Shown: positions 26,078-35,335 of the stretch, piece by piece
Position numbering within the stretch: the first letter of the stretch is position 1
Layout of the letters: each line of letters begins with the position of its first letter
Source: Helicobacter pylori NCTC 11637 = CCUG 17874 = ATCC 43504 = JCM 12093
GTDB lineage: Bacteria > Campylobacterota > Campylobacteria > Campylobacterales > Helicobacteraceae
Assembly (NCBI RefSeq): GCF_900478295.1
Contig: NZ_LS483488.1
Coordinates: 124,001-188,000 of the forward strand
DNA length: 64,000 nucleotides
Direction of reading: 5' to 3'
The notes under the pieces: model-generated
The model's database searches: none
The model's input: the letters and a program-made list of their open reading frames with translations, nothing else
Told to the model about the DNA's origin: nothing
Program-made: the position numbers and the translations under genes

Positions 26078-27652
26078 ATGCGAGATTTTAATAACGCTCA
26101 AATCACACGCTTAAAAGTGCGTCAAAACGCTGTTTTTGAAAAGCTGGATCTAGAGTTTAAAGACGGCTTGAGCGCGATTAGTGGGGCTAGCGGGGTGGGA
26201 AAAAGCGTTCTTATTGCGAGCCTTTTAGGGGCGTTTGGGCTTAAAGAGAGCAACGCTTCAAACATTGAAGTGGAATTGATTGCGCCTTTTTTAGACACGG
26301 AAGAATACGGCATTTTTAGAGAAGATGAACATGAGCCCTTAGTCATCAGCGTGATTAAAAAAGAAAAAACGCGCTATTTTTTAAACCAAACAAGCCTGTC
26401 TAAAAACACGCTCAAAGCGTTATTAAAAGGTTTGATCAAACGCTTGTCTAACGACAGATTCAGCCAGAATGAACTCAACGATATTTTAATGCTCTCCTTA
26501 TTAGATGGCTATATTAAAAACGAAAACCAGGCGTTTAGCCCCCTTTTAGGCGTGCTTGAAGAAAAATTCACCCGCTTAGAAAAGCTAGAAAAAGAAAGGC
26601 GATTATTAGAGGATAAAAAGCGTTTCCAAAAGGATTTAGAAGAGCGATTGAATTTTGAAAAAATGAAATTAGAGAGGCTGGATTTAAAAGAAGACGAATA
26701 CGAACGCCTTTTAGAGCAGAAAAAATTGCTCTCTAGTAAGGAAAAATTGAACGATAAGATCGCTCTGGCGTTAGAGGTGCTAGAAAATACCCACAAAATC
26801 ACGCATGCTTTAGAGAGCGTGGGCCATAGCGCTGAATTTTTAAAAAGCGCTTTATTAGAAGCGAGCGCTCTATTGGAAAAAGAGCAGGCTAAATTAGAAG
26901 AGTGCGAGCGTTTGGATATTGAAAAAGTGCTAGAAAGGCTTGGCATGCTAAGCGGGATCATTAAGGATTACGGGAGTATTATGCATGCTAAAGAACGATT
27001 GGGGCATGTTAAAAACGAGTTGCATAACCTAAAAGAAATTGACCATTATTGCGAAACTTACCACAAAGAAATAGAGCAATTAAAAACCGAATGCTTGAAA
27101 TTATGCGGAGAAATAGGCGGCTTTAGAAAAGAATATTTAGCTGGTTTTAACGCTCTTTTAAGCACTAAAGCGAAAGATTTGCTCCTAAAAAGCCCTAGTT
27201 TGGTTTTAGAAGAAGCCCCCATGAGCGAAAAAGGTGCTCAAAAACTCGTTTTGAATTTACAAAATTCCCAATTAGAGACTTTAAGCTCTGGAGAATACAG
27301 CCGTTTGAGGTTGGCGTTCATGCTTTTAGAAATGGAGTTTTTAAAGGATTTTAAAGGCGTGTTGGTGTTAGACGAAATGGATTCCAACTTGAGCGGCGAA
27401 GAGAGTTTAGCGGTCTCTAAAGCCCTTGAAACCTTGAGCAACCATTCGCAAATCTTTGCCATTTCGCACCAAGTCCATATCCCAGCGCTCGCTAAAAACC
27501 ATATTTTAGTTTTCAAAGAAAACCACAAAAGCCTTGCAAAAACCCTTAATAACGAAGAAAGGGTTTTAGAAATCGCGCGCATGATAGGGGGGAGCGAGAA
27601 TATAGAGAGCGCGATTTCTTTCGCTAAGGAAAAATTAAAGGCGCAAGAATGA
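26078..27652 (+). CDS. recN: DNA repair ATPase RecN
   Basis: The ATG at 26078 is chosen over the GTG at 26069; the product has about 524 residues. It is an SMC-like ATPase in double-strand-break repair. Walker A is in GASGVGKSVLIASLLG near the N-terminus, a long coiled-coil centre follows (about 160-340, rich in Lys/Glu/Leu), and the ABC signature LSSGEYSRLRL and Walker B VLVLDEMDSNLSGEES are near the C-terminus. Its end overlaps the NFACT gene by 4 bp. A run of six G near 27590 is not obviously slippage-prone. Confidence 0.92.
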   Translation: MRDFNNAQITRLKVRQNAVFEKLDLEFKDGLSAISGASGVGKSVLIASLLGAFGLKESNASNIEVELIAPFLDTEEYGIFREDEHEPLVISVIKKEKTRYFLNQTSLSKNTLKALLKGLIKRLSNDRFSQNELNDILMLSLLDGYIKNENQAFSPLLGVLEEKFTRLEKLEKERRLLEDKKRFQKDLEERLNFEKMKLERLDLKEDEYERLLEQKKLLSSKEKLNDKIALALEVLENTHKITHALESVGHSAEFLKSALLEASALLEKEQAKLEECERLDIEKVLERLGMLSGIIKDYGSIMHAKERLGHVKNELHNLKEIDHYCETYHKEIEQLKTECLKLCGEIGGFRKEYLAGFNALLSTKAKDLLLKSPSLVLEEAPMSEKGAQKLVLNLQNSQLETLSSGEYSRLRLAFMLLEMEFLKDFKGVLVLDEMDSNLSGEESLAVSKALETLSNHSQIFAISHQVHIPALAKNHILVFKENHKSLAKTLNNEERVLEIARMIGGSENIESAISFAKEKLKAQE

Positions 27653-28956
27653 AATTTTTTCTTTTAAAGAAATTCAGTGAATTTTTAAACGCTCAAACGC
27701 ATTTTAGCCTCAAACGCTTGAGTGCGTCTAGTTTTCTATTAGAAACTTTTTCTAAAGAAAAACACGCCTTTGTTGTGGATTTGAGCGTGCCTTATATCGG
27801 TTTGTCCAAAAAACCCCCAGAGAGCGTTTTAAAAAACACTTTAGCGTTAGATTTTTGTTTGAACAAATTCACTAAAAACGCCAAAATTTTACAAGCAAAC
27901 GTCATTGATAACGATCGGATTTTAGAAATCAAGAGCGCTAAAGATTTGGCTTATAAGAGTGAAAATTTTATTTTGCGTTTAGAAATGATCCCTAAAAAAG
28001 CCAACCTCATGATTTTAGATCAAGAAAAATGCGTGATAGAGGCCTTTCGTTTTAATGACAGGGTCGCTAAAAACGATATTTTAGGGGCATTGCCTCCTAA
28101 TATTTACGAGCATCAAGAAGAGGATTTGGATTTTAAGGGGTTGTTAGACATTTTAGAAAAAGATTTTTTATCCTATCAGCATAACGAATTAGAACACAAA
28201 AAAAATCAAATCATCAAGCGATTGAATACCCAAAAAGAACGCTTGAAAGAAAAATTAGAAAAACTAGAAGATCCTAAAAATTTACAGCTGGAAGCGAAAG
28301 AATTGCAAACTCAAGCCTCATTGTTGCTCACTTACCAGCATTTAATCCATAAGCATGAAAGCCGCGTGGTTTTAAAGGATTTTGAAGATAAGGAGTGTGC
28401 GATTGAAATTGATAAGAGCATGCCCTTAAACGCTTTCATCAATAAAAAATTCACTCTCAGCAAAAAAAAGAAACAAAAATCGCAATTCTTGTATTTAGAG
28501 GAAGAGAATTTGAAAGAAAAAATCGCTTTTAAAGAAAGTCAAATCAACTATGTTAAAGGAGCGCAAGAAGAAAGCGTTTTAGAAATGTTTATGCCGGTAA
28601 AAAATTCTAAAATCAAACGCCCTATGAATGGGTATGAAGTGCTGTATTATAAGGATTTTAAAATCGGTTTAGGGAAAAACCAAAAAGAGAATATCAAACT
28701 CTTACAAGACGCAAGGGCGAATGATTTATGGATGCATGTGCGAGATATTCCTGGATCGCATTTGATCGTTTTTTGCCAAAAGAACACGCCCAAAGATGAG
28801 GTCATTATGGAATTAGCCAAAATGTTGATTAAAATGCAAAAAGATGCGTTTAATAGTTACGAAATTGACTACACGCAACGAAAATTTGTCAAAATCATCA
28901 AAGGAGCTAATGTCATTTACTCAAAATACCGAACTATTAGTCTAAAGGACACTTAA
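27649..28956 (+). CDS. NFACT / fibronectin-binding-like protein (RqcH-NEMF family)
   Basis: The 435-residue protein has the NFACT-N domain, a central coiled coil (about 185-235), and the NFACT-R domain with DLWMHVRDIPGSHLIV. The family includes streptococcal fibronectin-binding proteins and the ribosome quality control factor RqcH, which recruits Ala-tRNA to stalled 50S subunits. It is shorter than the roughly 570 residues of Bacillus RqcH. It has no signal peptide, which favours a cytosolic, ribosome-linked role over adhesion. It overlaps recN by 4 bp (ATGA). Confidence 0.85.
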   Translation: MKFFLLKKFSEFLNAQTHFSLKRLSASSFLLETFSKEKHAFVVDLSVPYIGLSKKPPESVLKNTLALDFCLNKFTKNAKILQANVIDNDRILEIKSAKDLAYKSENFILRLEMIPKKANLMILDQEKCVIEAFRFNDRVAKNDILGALPPNIYEHQEEDLDFKGLLDILEKDFLSYQHNELEHKKNQIIKRLNTQKERLKEKLEKLEDPKNLQLEAKELQTQASLLLTYQHLIHKHESRVVLKDFEDKECAIEIDKSMPLNAFINKKFTLSKKKKQKSQFLYLEEENLKEKIAFKESQINYVKGAQEESVLEMFMPVKNSKIKRPMNGYEVLYYKDFKIGLGKNQKENIKLLQDARANDLWMHVRDIPGSHLIVFCQKNTPKDEVIMELAKMLIKMQKDAFNSYEIDYTQRKFVKIIKGANVIYSKYRTISLKDT

Positions 28957-28974
28957 ACACTTAAGGAGGTTAGC

Positions 28975-29271
28975 ATGGGTGTTTCAGCTTTAGGCAATGT
29001 AACTTATATCAACCAAAACGCTCCTTTAAATTCTGCTATCCAACAGGGTGCAAGAAGTGATATGCTGGATTTAGCGCAAAGCTTTCAAAGTAAGCTTGAA
29101 TTAGCCCAAGAAACAAGGGCGTTAGAAAACATGCAAGCTATTAGCGATAAAGACCCTAAAGAAGGCTCTAAAAACCGCTATCAAAACAGCCAAAGGGCTA
29201 AGGCGTTTGGCTTGGAAGAAGAAGAAATTGAATTGTGGCATGAAGAGCATTTGTTGGATATTGTGGGGTAG
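28975..29271 (+). CDS. Small conserved hypothetical protein
   Basis: This 98-residue soluble protein starts 18 bp after the NFACT gene with a strong AAGGAGG, so it probably belongs to the same transcript. The N-terminus is Asn/Gln/Ala-rich, the centre is helical (DLAQSFQSKLELAQETRALEN), and the end is acidic (GLEEEEIELWHEEHLLDIVG). I recall it as conserved in Helicobacter but know no function. Confidence 0.65.
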   Translation: MGVSALGNVTYINQNAPLNSAIQQGARSDMLDLAQSFQSKLELAQETRALENMQAISDKDPKEGSKNRYQNSQRAKAFGLEEEEIELWHEEHLLDIVG

Positions 29272-29408
29272 GGTGTCGCGAATAACCCCTATCCTTTCAT
29301 GAGTTTAAAATAAAATAATCAAGTCCCCGTTTTTTAAACATTAAAAGATTTTAGCTATCAATATCAATCACAATAGAATCTTATATTTTTAACAAAAGGG
29401 AATGCGTC

Positions 29409-30386
29409 ATGTTAAGGGGTGTCAAAAAAGCGGTTTTTAGGGTTTTGTGTTTGGGGGCGTTGTGTTTAGGGGGGTTAATGGCAGAGCAAGACTCTAAAGA
29501 GCTTATATTTTCAGGTATCACTATTTACACGGATAAAGATTTCACTAGGGCTAAGGAATACTTTGAAAAAGCTTGTAGATTAAACGATGCTGATGGTTGC
29601 ACGATCTTAAGAGAGGCTTATTCTAAAGTCATCCTAAAAGGAAGTGCAAGAGAAAACATTGAAAAAGCTCTTGAACACACGGCTACTGCTAAAGCTTGCA
29701 AATCAAACGATGCTGAAAAATGCAAGGACTTAGCAGAGTTTTATTTTAATGCAAACGATCTTAAAAACGCTTTAGAATATTACTCTAAATCTTGTAAGTT
29801 AAATAATGTTGAAGGGTGTATGCTGTCAGCAACTTTTTATAACGATATGATAAAGGGTTTGAAAAAAGATAAAAAAGATCTAGAATATTATTCTAAAGCT
29901 TGCGAGTTAAACTATGGCGATGGCTGTGCAATTTTAGGGGATATTTATCATAATGGTGAAGGCGTAACGCAAAATTTTAAAAAAGCTTTCAAATATTACT
30001 CTAAAGCTTGCGAGTTGAATAATGGTGAAGGGTGTTCTAAATTAGGAGGGGATTATTTTCTTGGTGAAAGCGTAACGCAAGATCTTAAAAAAGCTTTTGG
30101 ATATTACTCTAAAGCTTGCGAATTAAACGAAGCTCTAACATGCACGCTTGTAGGAGAGTTTTATCGTGATGGTGAAGGCGTAACAAAGGATCTTAAAAAA
30201 GCTTTTGAATATTCTGCTAAAGCTTGTGAATTGAACGATGCTAAAGGGTGTTACGCTCTAGCAGCGTTTTATAATGAGGGTAAGGGCGTAGCAAAGGATG
30301 AAAAACAAACGACAGAAAACCTTGAAAAGAGTTGCAAGCTAGGATTAAAAGAAGCATGCGATATTCTCAAAGAACAAAAACAATAA
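29409..30386 (+). CDS. Helicobacter cysteine-rich protein (Sel1-like repeats)
   Basis: The 325-residue secreted protein begins with a signal peptide (FRVLCLGALCLGGLMA) almost the same as that of HcpC. At least seven Sel1-like repeats of about 36 residues follow, each ending in a pair of Cys seven apart, as in YYSKACELNYGDGC, which form disulfide-linked helix pairs. The early repeats are irregular (for example SARENIEKALEHTATAKACKSNDAEKC) and the later ones regular. Hcp proteins are released and recognised by the host immune system. By size and position this may be hcpG, a member not present in all strains; the paralogue assignment is uncertain. Confidence 0.9.
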   Translation: MLRGVKKAVFRVLCLGALCLGGLMAEQDSKELIFSGITIYTDKDFTRAKEYFEKACRLNDADGCTILREAYSKVILKGSARENIEKALEHTATAKACKSNDAEKCKDLAEFYFNANDLKNALEYYSKSCKLNNVEGCMLSATFYNDMIKGLKKDKKDLEYYSKACELNYGDGCAILGDIYHNGEGVTQNFKKAFKYYSKACELNNGEGCSKLGGDYFLGESVTQDLKKAFGYYSKACELNEALTCTLVGEFYRDGEGVTKDLKKAFEYSAKACELNDAKGCYALAAFYNEGKGVAKDEKQTTENLEKSCKLGLKEACDILKEQKQ

Positions 30387-30424
30387 AATCCTAGCCCTAT
30401 TAAGCCCCATTAAACAGCTTTCGT

Positions 30425-31288
30425 TTAACTGGTTGCTTTTATGATATTGAACAAACCCTTTGTCCTCTCAAAAAGAGAAAATGGCGGTGGAGTCTCTTGG
30501 TATCTGGCCTTTGGGGGTCTTTTGATCAAGGTGTTAGCGCATTTGGAAAAATCAATCAAATCCATTGTGGTTTTGATGTAGCTAGGCAAGTTTAACAAGC
30601 ATATTTCAAAGAGTTTATAGCTCGCTAAAGCGTCTGCATAGGCTCTGTGGCTGACTTCTATGCCAAACCCTAAAAGCTCTTTTAAAAAGCTCAAAGAATA
30701 ACGCATGGATAAAATGGCGCGTTTGGATAAATCCAGAGTGCAAAGCTTTAAATTCAATAAGGGGCAATGCAATTTTTCTACAAAATAACGCCCTAAAAAG
30801 TTGTAATCAAAATTAGCGTTATGGGCTACAAACACGCTATTGCCTAAAAAAAGCCGCAATTCTTGCAAAGCTTCATGCACGCTTGGGGCGTTTAGGGTGT
30901 CTTCATAAGTGATGCCTGTAAGATCAGCGATATAATCAGGAACGCTTTTGACTTTCACAAGGGTTTCAAAACGATTGATAATTTCCCCCCCTTTCACTTG
31001 CACGGCCCCGATTTCTAAAATCTCATGTTTTATTGGGCAAGAGCCGGTGGTCTCTAAATCAATAAAGGAAAAAACCTCATCTTTAAGGGGGGTTTTAAGG
31101 TTTTTGAGCGTGATTAAATTTTCGCTCGTTTCTACGAAATTAAGCCCGCACGCTTTTAAATACTCCAAATTGATTTCATCATAAATAAGGCGAGAGAGCG
31201 ATTTTTCTAGCATGCTTAAGCTTAAATCCTGGTGCTTTAAGCGAGCGATTAGGGCTTGAATATCTTTATGCAAGAGGCTGTCTGACAT
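30425..31288 (-). CDS. dnaQ: DnaQ-like DEDDh 3'-5' exonuclease
   Basis: The start is set at ATG 31288 (MSDSLLHKDIQ), giving 287 residues; the longer frame to 31396 would overlap most of the rpe 3' end. The exonuclease domain has FIDLETTG (motif I), VFVAHNANFDYNFLG (motif II) and HRAYADALASYKL (motif III), the DEDDh layout of DNA polymerase III epsilon. An N-terminal extension of about 75 residues precedes it. It may be the proofreading subunit, as usually annotated, or a stand-alone exonuclease. The 5' end overlaps rpe by 23 bp, so translation is coupled. Confidence 0.85.
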   Translation of the reverse strand: MSDSLLHKDIQALIARLKHQDLSLSMLEKSLSRLIYDEINLEYLKACGLNFVETSENLITLKNLKTPLKDEVFSFIDLETTGSCPIKHEILEIGAVQVKGGEIINRFETLVKVKSVPDYIADLTGITYEDTLNAPSVHEALQELRLFLGNSVFVAHNANFDYNFLGRYFVEKLHCPLLNLKLCTLDLSKRAILSMRYSLSFLKELLGFGIEVSHRAYADALASYKLFEICLLNLPSYIKTTMDLIDFSKCANTLIKRPPKARYQETPPPFSLFERTKGLFNIIKATS

Positions 31289-31919
31289 TCTGTAAGCCTT
31301 CAATAGCCAGCTTACGATCTTTGGATTTAAAAATATAACTCCCTGAAACCACCACATCCACGCCCGCTTGTTGGAGTTCAAAGATATTTTTATCATTCAC
31401 GCCCCCATCCACTTCTAAAAGACAGCTAGGGTTGTAGCGTTTGATCAATTCTTTAACTTTCAAACACTTTTCTAGCACCAGATCTAAAAACTTCTGCCCG
31501 CCAAAGCCTGGATTCACGCTCATTAAAAGCACTAACCCCACGCTTTCTAGCAAGTATTTAATGCTTTCTTCATGCGTGTGGGGGTTTAGAACAACGCCTG
31601 GCGTGATGCCTGAATTTTTAATGAGTTGCAACACCCTGTGGGGGTGCTTTTCATTTTCTGCATGAATGCTGATGATTTGCGGGTTTAAAGGAGCGAATAA
31701 TCCTACAAAAAAGCTCGCATTTTCTACCATTAAATGCACATCTAAAGGCACTTGGCTCATTTGAGTAACCCTCTCTAAAACCACAGGCCCCATGGTTAAA
31801 TTAGGCACATAATGCCCATCCATCACATCCACATGCAAAAAATCAGCGTTACTCACGCTCTCTATCTCTTTGGCTAAATGCAAAAAATCAGCGCTCAAAA
31901 GGCTCGGAGCTACTTTCAA
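31266..31919 (-). CDS. rpe: Ribulose-phosphate 3-epimerase
   Basis: The 217-residue TIM-barrel enzyme interconverts ribulose-5-phosphate and xylulose-5-phosphate. Family landmarks are APSLLSADFLHLAKEI at the start, HVDVMDGHYVPNLTMGP, DVHLMVENA, LMSVNPGFGGQKF and the late DGGVNDKNI with VVSGSYIF. It lies upstream of the exonuclease gene on the same strand and is divergent from fbp, another sugar-phosphate gene, across 70 bp. Confidence 0.95.
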   Translation of the reverse strand: MKVAPSLLSADFLHLAKEIESVSNADFLHVDVMDGHYVPNLTMGPVVLERVTQMSQVPLDVHLMVENASFFVGLFAPLNPQIISIHAENEKHPHRVLQLIKNSGITPGVVLNPHTHEESIKYLLESVGLVLLMSVNPGFGGQKFLDLVLEKCLKVKELIKRYNPSCLLEVDGGVNDKNIFELQQAGVDVVVSGSYIFKSKDRKLAIEGLQNVRQPLA

Positions 31920-31989
31920 AATACTTCCCTATTTTCAATGTTTTCAAGTAAAATATTAGCATCTTTAATCAAATCATAAAAGGGTTTTT

Positions 31990-32862
31990 ATGGATTACAA
32001 ACATTTTAAAGGCAAGCATGCAAACATCGTTATAGAAATCATCAGTCTTTTAGAAAAGGGGGTTAAAAAAGCCCAAGAGATTTTAGAAAAGCCGGACGCT
32101 GGGAGTTACACTAAATTAGAAAACAGCAGCGGGGATACGCCTATTAAAGCGGATTTAGCCCTAGACAAATTTTTAGAAGAAAATTTTTTGAGTTTAGAAA
32201 ATGTCAAAAGCGTTTTTAGCGAAGAAAAAGAAACGCCTGTTACTAAAGAAAACGGCTCTTATTTGATCGCTTATGACCCACTAGACGGGAGTTCAGTGAT
32301 GGAGGCGAATTTCTTAGTAGGCACGATTATAGGGGTTTATGAAAAGGATTATAAGGCGCAAAATTTAGTTGCAAGCCTTTATGTGGTTTTTGGGCATAAA
32401 ATAGAATTAATGGTGGCTTTAGAAGAGGTTTATCGTTACGCGTTTTACCAAAACAAGTTCCATTTTATAGAAACTATTGTTTTAGAAAATAAGGGTAAAA
32501 TCATCGCTAGCGGAGGCAATCAAAAGGATTTTTCTTCGGGCTTAAAAAAGGCTTTAGAAGGGCTTTTTGCAGAAAATTACCGCTTACGATACTCAGGATC
32601 TATGGTGGCTGATGTCCATCATGTTTTGGTTAAAAAAGGCGGAATGTTTTCCTACCCGCAAAAGAAATTGCGCAAGCTTTTTGAAGTCTTCCCTTTAGCC
32701 TTGATGGTTGAAAAAGCTAAAGGGGAAGCGTTTTATTTTGATAAGGGGGTTAAAAAGCGCCTGCTAGATCAAAGCGTAGAAAATTACCATGAAAAAAGCG
32801 AATGCTATTTAGCTAGTCCGCATGAAGCTCAAATCTTAGAAAAACATTTAAAGGGAGAATGA
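31990..32862 (+). CDS. fbp: Fructose-1,6-bisphosphatase (class I)
   Basis: The 290-residue gluconeogenic enzyme converts fructose-1,6-bisphosphate to fructose-6-phosphate. The metal-binding motif YDPLDGSSVMEANFLVGTIIGVY is present, along with the substrate-site regions RYSGSMVADVHHVL and the later KLRKLFEVFPLALMVEKAKGEA. It is somewhat shorter than E. coli Fbp (about 330). It overlaps the next small gene by 4 bp. Confidence 0.93.
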   Translation: MDYKHFKGKHANIVIEIISLLEKGVKKAQEILEKPDAGSYTKLENSSGDTPIKADLALDKFLEENFLSLENVKSVFSEEKETPVTKENGSYLIAYDPLDGSSVMEANFLVGTIIGVYEKDYKAQNLVASLYVVFGHKIELMVALEEVYRYAFYQNKFHFIETIVLENKGKIIASGGNQKDFSSGLKKALEGLFAENYRLRYSGSMVADVHHVLVKKGGMFSYPQKKLRKLFEVFPLALMVEKAKGEAFYFDKGVKKRLLDQSVENYHEKSECYLASPHEAQILEKHLKGE

Positions 32863-33065
32863 TGCCAAATAGCGCTAAAAAATTAGAATATGAAGAGCGT
32901 TTTAATGACGCTCTTTTGAAATTAAAAGCATGCCAAGAAGAAAAGCAAGTAGCGAGTTGCTTGAAATGCGAGAAGGTTTTAAAATGCGAAATCCGTAACA
33001 GCTATGTGGATGCGGCTTATGAGAGCATGAGTTTGGGCGAAGCGGGCGGGTTTGATTTCAACTGA
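32859..33065 (+). CDS. Small conserved protein with CxxC-type cysteines
   Basis: The 68-residue (or 67 from the second ATG) cytosolic protein has SCLKCEKVLKCEIRNSYVDAAYESMSLGEAGGFDFN at its end: three cysteines in a C-x2-C-x6-C spacing that could hold zinc. It starts within the fbp stop codon (ATGATG) and so is coupled to fbp. I recall it as conserved in epsilonproteobacteria, with no known role. Confidence 0.7.
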   Translation: MMPNSAKKLEYEERFNDALLKLKACQEEKQVASCLKCEKVLKCEIRNSYVDAAYESMSLGEAGGFDFN

Positions 33066-33108
33066 TTATCAAATACGCATGTTAAACCACTCAAAGCTTT
33101 GTAGTCGT

Positions 33109-33165
33109 AACAACCTTATAGGGGCTATTAGTAGCCATAAAATCCTAAAATAAAGGTTGTTTTGA
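33109..33165 (+). terminator. Hairpin after the fbp operon
   Basis: AACAACCTT (33109-33117) pairs with AAGGTTGTT (33153-33161) and is followed by TTTT. The loop holds a second small hairpin, GGCTA-TTAG-TAGCC. It lies between the plus-strand fbp pair and the convergent petC gene. The same stem sequence recurs in the terminator behind tsf. Confidence 0.6.
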
Positions 33166-33232
33166 ATACACTATTCAAACACCCCACCATAGATCAAAAA
33201 TCATAAAACCATGCCCTCCCCCTTTTTTTAAT

Positions 33233-34090
33233 TCAATGCACTTCGCTCCAAACTTTTCTTTTCCACGCATAAGCCAAAAACGACAGCACCGCAAAGAAAA
33301 TCATGATTTTTATCCCTAAGGTATTCCTTTCATGTTTTTTCCTATCGCCTGCTTTTTCCAAATATGCGATGACTTGTTTTTGAGCTTGTTCATTCAATCC
33401 CACTCTGGGCATAGCCGTGCCAGGCAAAAGCTTTTGCGGATCGTTGATGAAAATATTCAAGCCATGTTCGCCTTTAGCTCTAATCATCATGGACAAATCA
33501 GGCACATGAGAGCCTAAATAATTGGCTAGATCTTTAGGATCGCTAAAGGCCTTATCTTTAGCATAATCCAGGCTATGGCACCTTTGACAGCTTTGCACGA
33601 ACACTTCCTTATCGCTCAAATTTTTAGGCAAAATAGAAGTGAGATACGCCACAATATCGCTCAAATCTTTATCGCTAAATTGAGAAAACGCCGGCATAGG
33701 ATAGGGCCTTTCATCGTTAAACTTATGGCTCAATTTCGCCGTTTTCACAGGATCTTTGATGAAGTGGGCTAAGAAATTCGCGTTCAAAACCCCCGCCACA
33801 TGGCTTAAATCCGGTGGCACGACCCCAAAAGAGTTGCTCGCGCTAAGGCTGTCCATAGGGGCTGGAATGTTTTGGGATTTAATGCCATGGCAAGCGGTGC
33901 AATTTTCGGCTACAAGCTGTTTGCCTTTATTAGCGTCGCCATTTTTTAAATCCATCGGCTCTAAATCCTTGAAAGCAAAATCCGCCGGAGCGACTTTAGG
34001 GTGCATCACCGAATGCGCATAAGGCTCAACCCCATAATAAATCACGCCTACCACCACAATAAGGATAATGAGAATCTTAAATTCTTTCAT
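33233..34090 (-). CDS. petC: Cytochrome c1 subunit (dihaem) of the bc1 complex
   Basis: The 285-residue product has an N-terminal membrane anchor (ILIILIVVVGVIYYGV), two haem c motifs (CTACH around 70 and CQRCH around 168), the axial-ligand Met region MPAFSQF and MPRVG, and a C-terminal transmembrane helix. Two c-type haems are typical of the epsilonproteobacterial complex, which passes electrons from menaquinol to cytochrome c. The start overlaps petB by 4 bp. Confidence 0.93.
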   Translation of the reverse strand: MKEFKILIILIVVVGVIYYGVEPYAHSVMHPKVAPADFAFKDLEPMDLKNGDANKGKQLVAENCTACHGIKSQNIPAPMDSLSASNSFGVVPPDLSHVAGVLNANFLAHFIKDPVKTAKLSHKFNDERPYPMPAFSQFSDKDLSDIVAYLTSILPKNLSDKEVFVQSCQRCHSLDYAKDKAFSDPKDLANYLGSHVPDLSMMIRAKGEHGLNIFINDPQKLLPGTAMPRVGLNEQAQKQVIAYLEKAGDRKKHERNTLGIKIMIFFAVLSFLAYAWKRKVWSEVH

Positions 34091-35325
34091 CTAACACCCC
34101 CTTGTTTCTTGCTCTCGGCGATAGTGATAATGGGCAACACCACAAAGAAAAGGGCTAAAAAAGTGATTGAACCCGCTAAGCCAATGTATTTACCGATCCC
34201 AAGCGGAGGCAATTTACCATAGATCGTTAAAACAATCATATCAATGATTAAAAGCCAAAACCACACCATAAACGCAGGCCGTTTGTGCGCAGGAGCGACC
34301 ACTGGGCTTCTGTCTAAAAAGGGCAGTAAGAAAAAGATCACTTGCGCCACGCCAAAAGCCATTAGCCCTAAATCAGCGCTAAAGAAAAAGCCCCTTAAGA
34401 CCTCATAGCTCCATAAGAAATACCACTCGGGGTAAATGTGAGGTGGCGTTTTAAGGCTGTTAGCCCTTTCAAAGTTGATAGGATCCATCGCAAAATCATA
34501 GTGGTAACACACCAAGTAAAAGAAAAAGACCATGAACGCGCAAACCACAAAAATATCTTTAGACAAGAATACCGGCCAAAAAGGAATGACTTTGGATTCT
34601 TTTTTCTTGCCTTCAATGAATTTCTTTTCTTCTGCTTCAAAGTCAATCTCTTCGCCTTCTTGGTTATTGACATGCGGGATGCGTAAAGAATAAAAATGCA
34701 CCCCAACAAGTAGAATGATCGCAATGGGCAGTAAAAACACATGGAGCATGAAAAAGCGCGTTAAAGTGGAATCCGCCACAACATAATTGCCCCTAATCCA
34801 CTCCACCACATCAGCCCCAATGAAAGGAATGCCCCCAAATAAATTCGTGATAACCGCTGCAGCCCAATAGCTCATCTGCCCCCAAGGCAGCATATACCCG
34901 CTAAAGGCTTCCGCGCTAAAGACCACAAACAAAATCATCCCGCTAATCCAAATCATCTCACGGCCCTTTTTGTAAGAGCCATAATAGATGCCAACAAACA
35001 TGTGGATATAAATGATGACAAAAATCATGCTCGCTGCCGTGGCATGCATGTGGCGCCAAAGCCAGCCATAAGCCACTTCTTGCATGATGGTGAAATTCAC
35101 GCTATCAAACGCCATTTTCGCATCAGGCTTGTAATACATGAGCAAGAAAATCCCTGAGATCACAAGCACGCCAAAAAGGGTCAATAAAATCACCCCCATC
35201 GCCCATAAGAAATTGATGTTTTTAGGGATCCAATATTCTGTCATTAGCACTTTAACAAGCTTGTTAGTGCCAAGACGCATGTCCAGCCATTCGCCTAAAT
35301 TCTTCGCTTTTTTTATCTCTGCCAT
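34087..35325 (-). CDS. petB: Cytochrome b of the bc1 complex
   Basis: The 412-residue integral membrane protein has paired-histidine helices for two b haems: WRHMHATAASMIF and MLHVFLLPIAIILLVGVHFYSLRIPH. The quinol-site signature appears as PEWYF (in HIYPEWYFLWSYEVLRG). It is the quinol-oxidising core of the complex. It sits 10 bp downstream of petA and overlaps petC, a standard petABC operon. Confidence 0.95.
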   Translation of the reverse strand: MAEIKKAKNLGEWLDMRLGTNKLVKVLMTEYWIPKNINFLWAMGVILLTLFGVLVISGIFLLMYYKPDAKMAFDSVNFTIMQEVAYGWLWRHMHATAASMIFVIIYIHMFVGIYYGSYKKGREMIWISGMILFVVFSAEAFSGYMLPWGQMSYWAAAVITNLFGGIPFIGADVVEWIRGNYVVADSTLTRFFMLHVFLLPIAIILLVGVHFYSLRIPHVNNQEGEEIDFEAEEKKFIEGKKKESKVIPFWPVFLSKDIFVVCAFMVFFFYLVCYHYDFAMDPINFERANSLKTPPHIYPEWYFLWSYEVLRGFFFSADLGLMAFGVAQVIFFLLPFLDRSPVVAPAHKRPAFMVWFWLLIIDMIVLTIYGKLPPLGIGKYIGLAGSITFLALFFVVLPIITIAESKKQGGVR

Positions 35326-35335
35326 GGAACTCTCC

